A stretch of 64,000 bases of DNA from Alteromonas gracilis (GTDB lineage: Bacteria > Pseudomonadota > Gammaproteobacteria > Enterobacterales > Alteromonadaceae), in the NCBI RefSeq assembly GCF_002993325.1, contig NZ_PVNO01000026.1:124001-188000 (forward strand). Direction: 5' to 3'. The notes under the pieces were generated by a model, which made no database searches, was not told where the DNA came from, and saw nothing but the letters and a program-made list of their open reading frames with translations. The position numbers and the translations under genes are program-made. Shown here in pieces: positions 62,814 to 64,000 of this stretch; position 1 is the stretch's first letter; each line of letters opens with the position of its first letter.

Positions 62814-63578
62814 ATGCTCGAAAATATTCGCATCATTTTAGTTAACACATCTCACACTGGAAACATTGGCTCGACGGCGCGCGCCATGAAGACCATGGGA
62901 TTAAGCAGCTTGTATCTGGTAGACCCGGTAAATGAACCCGACGGCCAAGCAAGTGCGTTAGCGGCCGGCGCTGGGGATGTACTAGCAAATGCCAAAATTG
63001 TCAGCACATTGGAAGAAGCTGTGAAGGATTGTGGTTTAGTAGTGGGAACATCTGCTCGTTCTCGCACGCATTCATGGCCCATGCTCGGTCCACGGGATTG
63101 TGGAGAAAAGCTTGTTCAAGAAGTGGAAAAGTACCCAGTTGCATTGGTGTTTGGTCGCGAAAACAGTGGTTTAACGAACGAAGAATTGCAACAGTGCCAT
63201 TTCCATATGTGTATTCCGGCTAACCCTGAATATAGCTCTTTAAACTTGGCAGCTGCTGTTCAAACCCTGTGTTACGAAATTCGTATGGCATTTTTGAATC
63301 GTGAAACCTATCCAAGTGTTGAAGAAGAGTACCCGCTTAATGAAGATCTGGAGCGTTTCTACGTGCATTTAGAGTCGACGTTAGAAAAGACATCGTTCAT
63401 TCGCAAAAGCCATCCTGGCATTGTGATGACTAAGCTTCGCCGACTTTTCAACCGCGCTCGCCCTGAGTCACAAGAGCTAAATATCTTGCGCGGTATATTG
63501 GCGTCTATCGATAAGTCAGTGAACAATGCTGCCTCAGGTGACTCCCACTCTACTGAAACAAAAGAAGAGAAAGAGTAA
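62814..63578 (+). CDS. trmJ: tRNA (cytidine/uridine-2'-O-)-methyltransferase TrmJ
   Basis: A 254-residue SPOUT-class methyltransferase acting at tRNA position 32. Family segments are [23 protein letters not shown] (about 8-30), [15 protein letters not shown] (about 113-127) and [23 protein letters not shown] near 135-157, the knotted SAM site. The C-terminal extension has a charged tail ending in acidic residues ([11 protein letters not shown] type). It precedes cysE by 6 bp. The order trmJ then cysE, with suhB divergent, is common in Alteromonadales. Confidence 0.95.
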   Translation: MLENIRIILVNTSHTGNIGSTARAMKTMGLSSLYLVDPVNEPDGQASALAAGAGDVLANAKIVSTLEEAVKDCGLVVGTSARSRTHSWPMLGPRDCGEKLVQEVEKYPVALVFGRENSGLTNEELQQCHFHMCIPANPEYSSLNLAAAVQTLCYEIRMAFLNRETYPSVEEEYPLNEDLERFYVHLESTLEKTSFIRKSHPGIVMTKLRRLFNRARPESQELNILRGILASIDKSVNNAASGDSHSTETKEEKE

Positions 63579-63584
63579 ACGCGT

Positions 63585-64000
63585 ATGTTTGCCCGTATTA
63601 AAGATGACATCAAAGGTGTTTTTCATCGTGACCCCGCGGCAAGAAACACGTTTGAAGTGTTAACTAACTATCCTGGTCTTCACGCAGTCTGGCTGCATCG
63701 CGTCAGTCACAAGCTCTGGAAAGCTGAATGGAAATGGTTGGCACGCACCTTATCAACATTTAGCCGCTGGCTGACGGGCATCGAAATTCACCCTGGCGCC
63801 ACCTTAGGTCGCAGAGTATTCATCGACCATGGTATGGGTGTCGTTATCGGCGAAACCGCCGAGATTGGTGATGACGTAACCCTCTATCACGGCGTCACGC
63901 TTGGCGGTACTAGCTGGAAGGCAGGTAAACGTCACCCTACACTCAAAAATGGCTCGGTGGTGGGAGCGGGGGCTAAAGTCCTAGGGCCCATCACCATAGG
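63585..64000 (+). CDS. cysE: Serine O-acetyltransferase CysE (cut by window edge)
   Basis: The first ~138 codons of a cysteine-pathway serine acetyltransferase; the 3' end lies beyond the window. The sequence [26 protein letters not shown] opens the N-terminal helical domain. The catalytic hexapeptide beta-helix begins with [45 protein letters not shown], with the active-site His in FIDHGMG. Acetyl-CoA and serine give O-acetylserine. It is 6 bp from trmJ, so likely co-transcribed. It is distinct from the acyltransferase at 24358-24870. Confidence 0.95.
   Translation, partial: MFARIKDDIKGVFHRDPAARNTFEVLTNYPGLHAVWLHRVSHKLWKAEWKWLARTLSTFSRWLTGIEIHPGATLGRRVFIDHGMGVVIGETAEIGDDVTLYHGVTLGGTSWKAGKRHPTLKNGSVVGAGAKVLGPITI

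Overview
The window looks like a chromosome segment of a marine gammaproteobacterium of the Alteromonadaceae, most likely Alteromonas or a close relative. This rests on the moderate, AT-leaning composition, the long (531 aa) isocitrate lyase with malate synthase G, the queA-tgt-yajC-secD-secF / suhB / trmJ / cysE housekeeping block, and an exosortase A (XrtA) exopolysaccharide locus. The taxon is inferred from gene content only. I saw no rRNA, tRNA, CRISPR array, insertion sequence or phage gene.

Region 1 (about 1-32.6 kb) is an exopolysaccharide / PEP-CTERM locus. A minus-strand group at the left edge (tyrosine autokinase, chain-length determinant, outer-membrane export lipoprotein) diverges from a plus-strand series: initiating sugar transferase, exosortase XrtA, FemAB/CelD-like acyltransferase, O-antigen-ligase-like polymerase, two GT2 glycosyltransferases, a sulfotransferase, a flippase, another glycosyltransferase, a frameshifted SGNH acyltransferase and a secreted beta-helix protein. 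A long minus-strand operon then holds the TPR lipoprotein PrsT, a ThiF/E1-like adenylyltransferase, a hexapeptide acyltransferase, a GT2, two deacetylase-fold proteins and two GT4 enzymes. Next come one PEP-CTERM protein with a near-consensus sigma-54 promoter, a LuxI-like exosortase-associated acyltransferase, a trypsin-like protease and a nucleotide-sugar epimerase. Together these genes could build, modify, polymerise and export a surface polysaccharide, and process a PEP-CTERM protein at the membrane.

Region 2 (32.6-43 kb) is metabolic: a patatin-like lipase, glcB with a LysR regulator, aceA, cheV, an alkaline phosphatase lipoprotein and glutaminase. The aceA/cheV intergenic region carries 10-bp-phased GTAC-containing repeats, and an inverted repeat sits over the glcB ribosome-binding site.

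Region 3 (43-55.5 kb) holds an AttEFGH-like ABC transporter with a CrtC/AttH lipocalin-like protein, then a minus-strand envelope-stress group that matches the E. coli yjfI-J-K-L-M-C order. A potassium-channel-like protein is inserted into it, and a rhomboid protease and a VC0807-type membrane protein follow. A small DUF6471-like protein is divergent from it.

Region 4 (55.9-64 kb) is core: queA-tgt-yajC-secD-secF (tRNA queuosine and Sec translocase), suhB on the opposite strand, trmJ, and the start of cysE, which runs off the edge.
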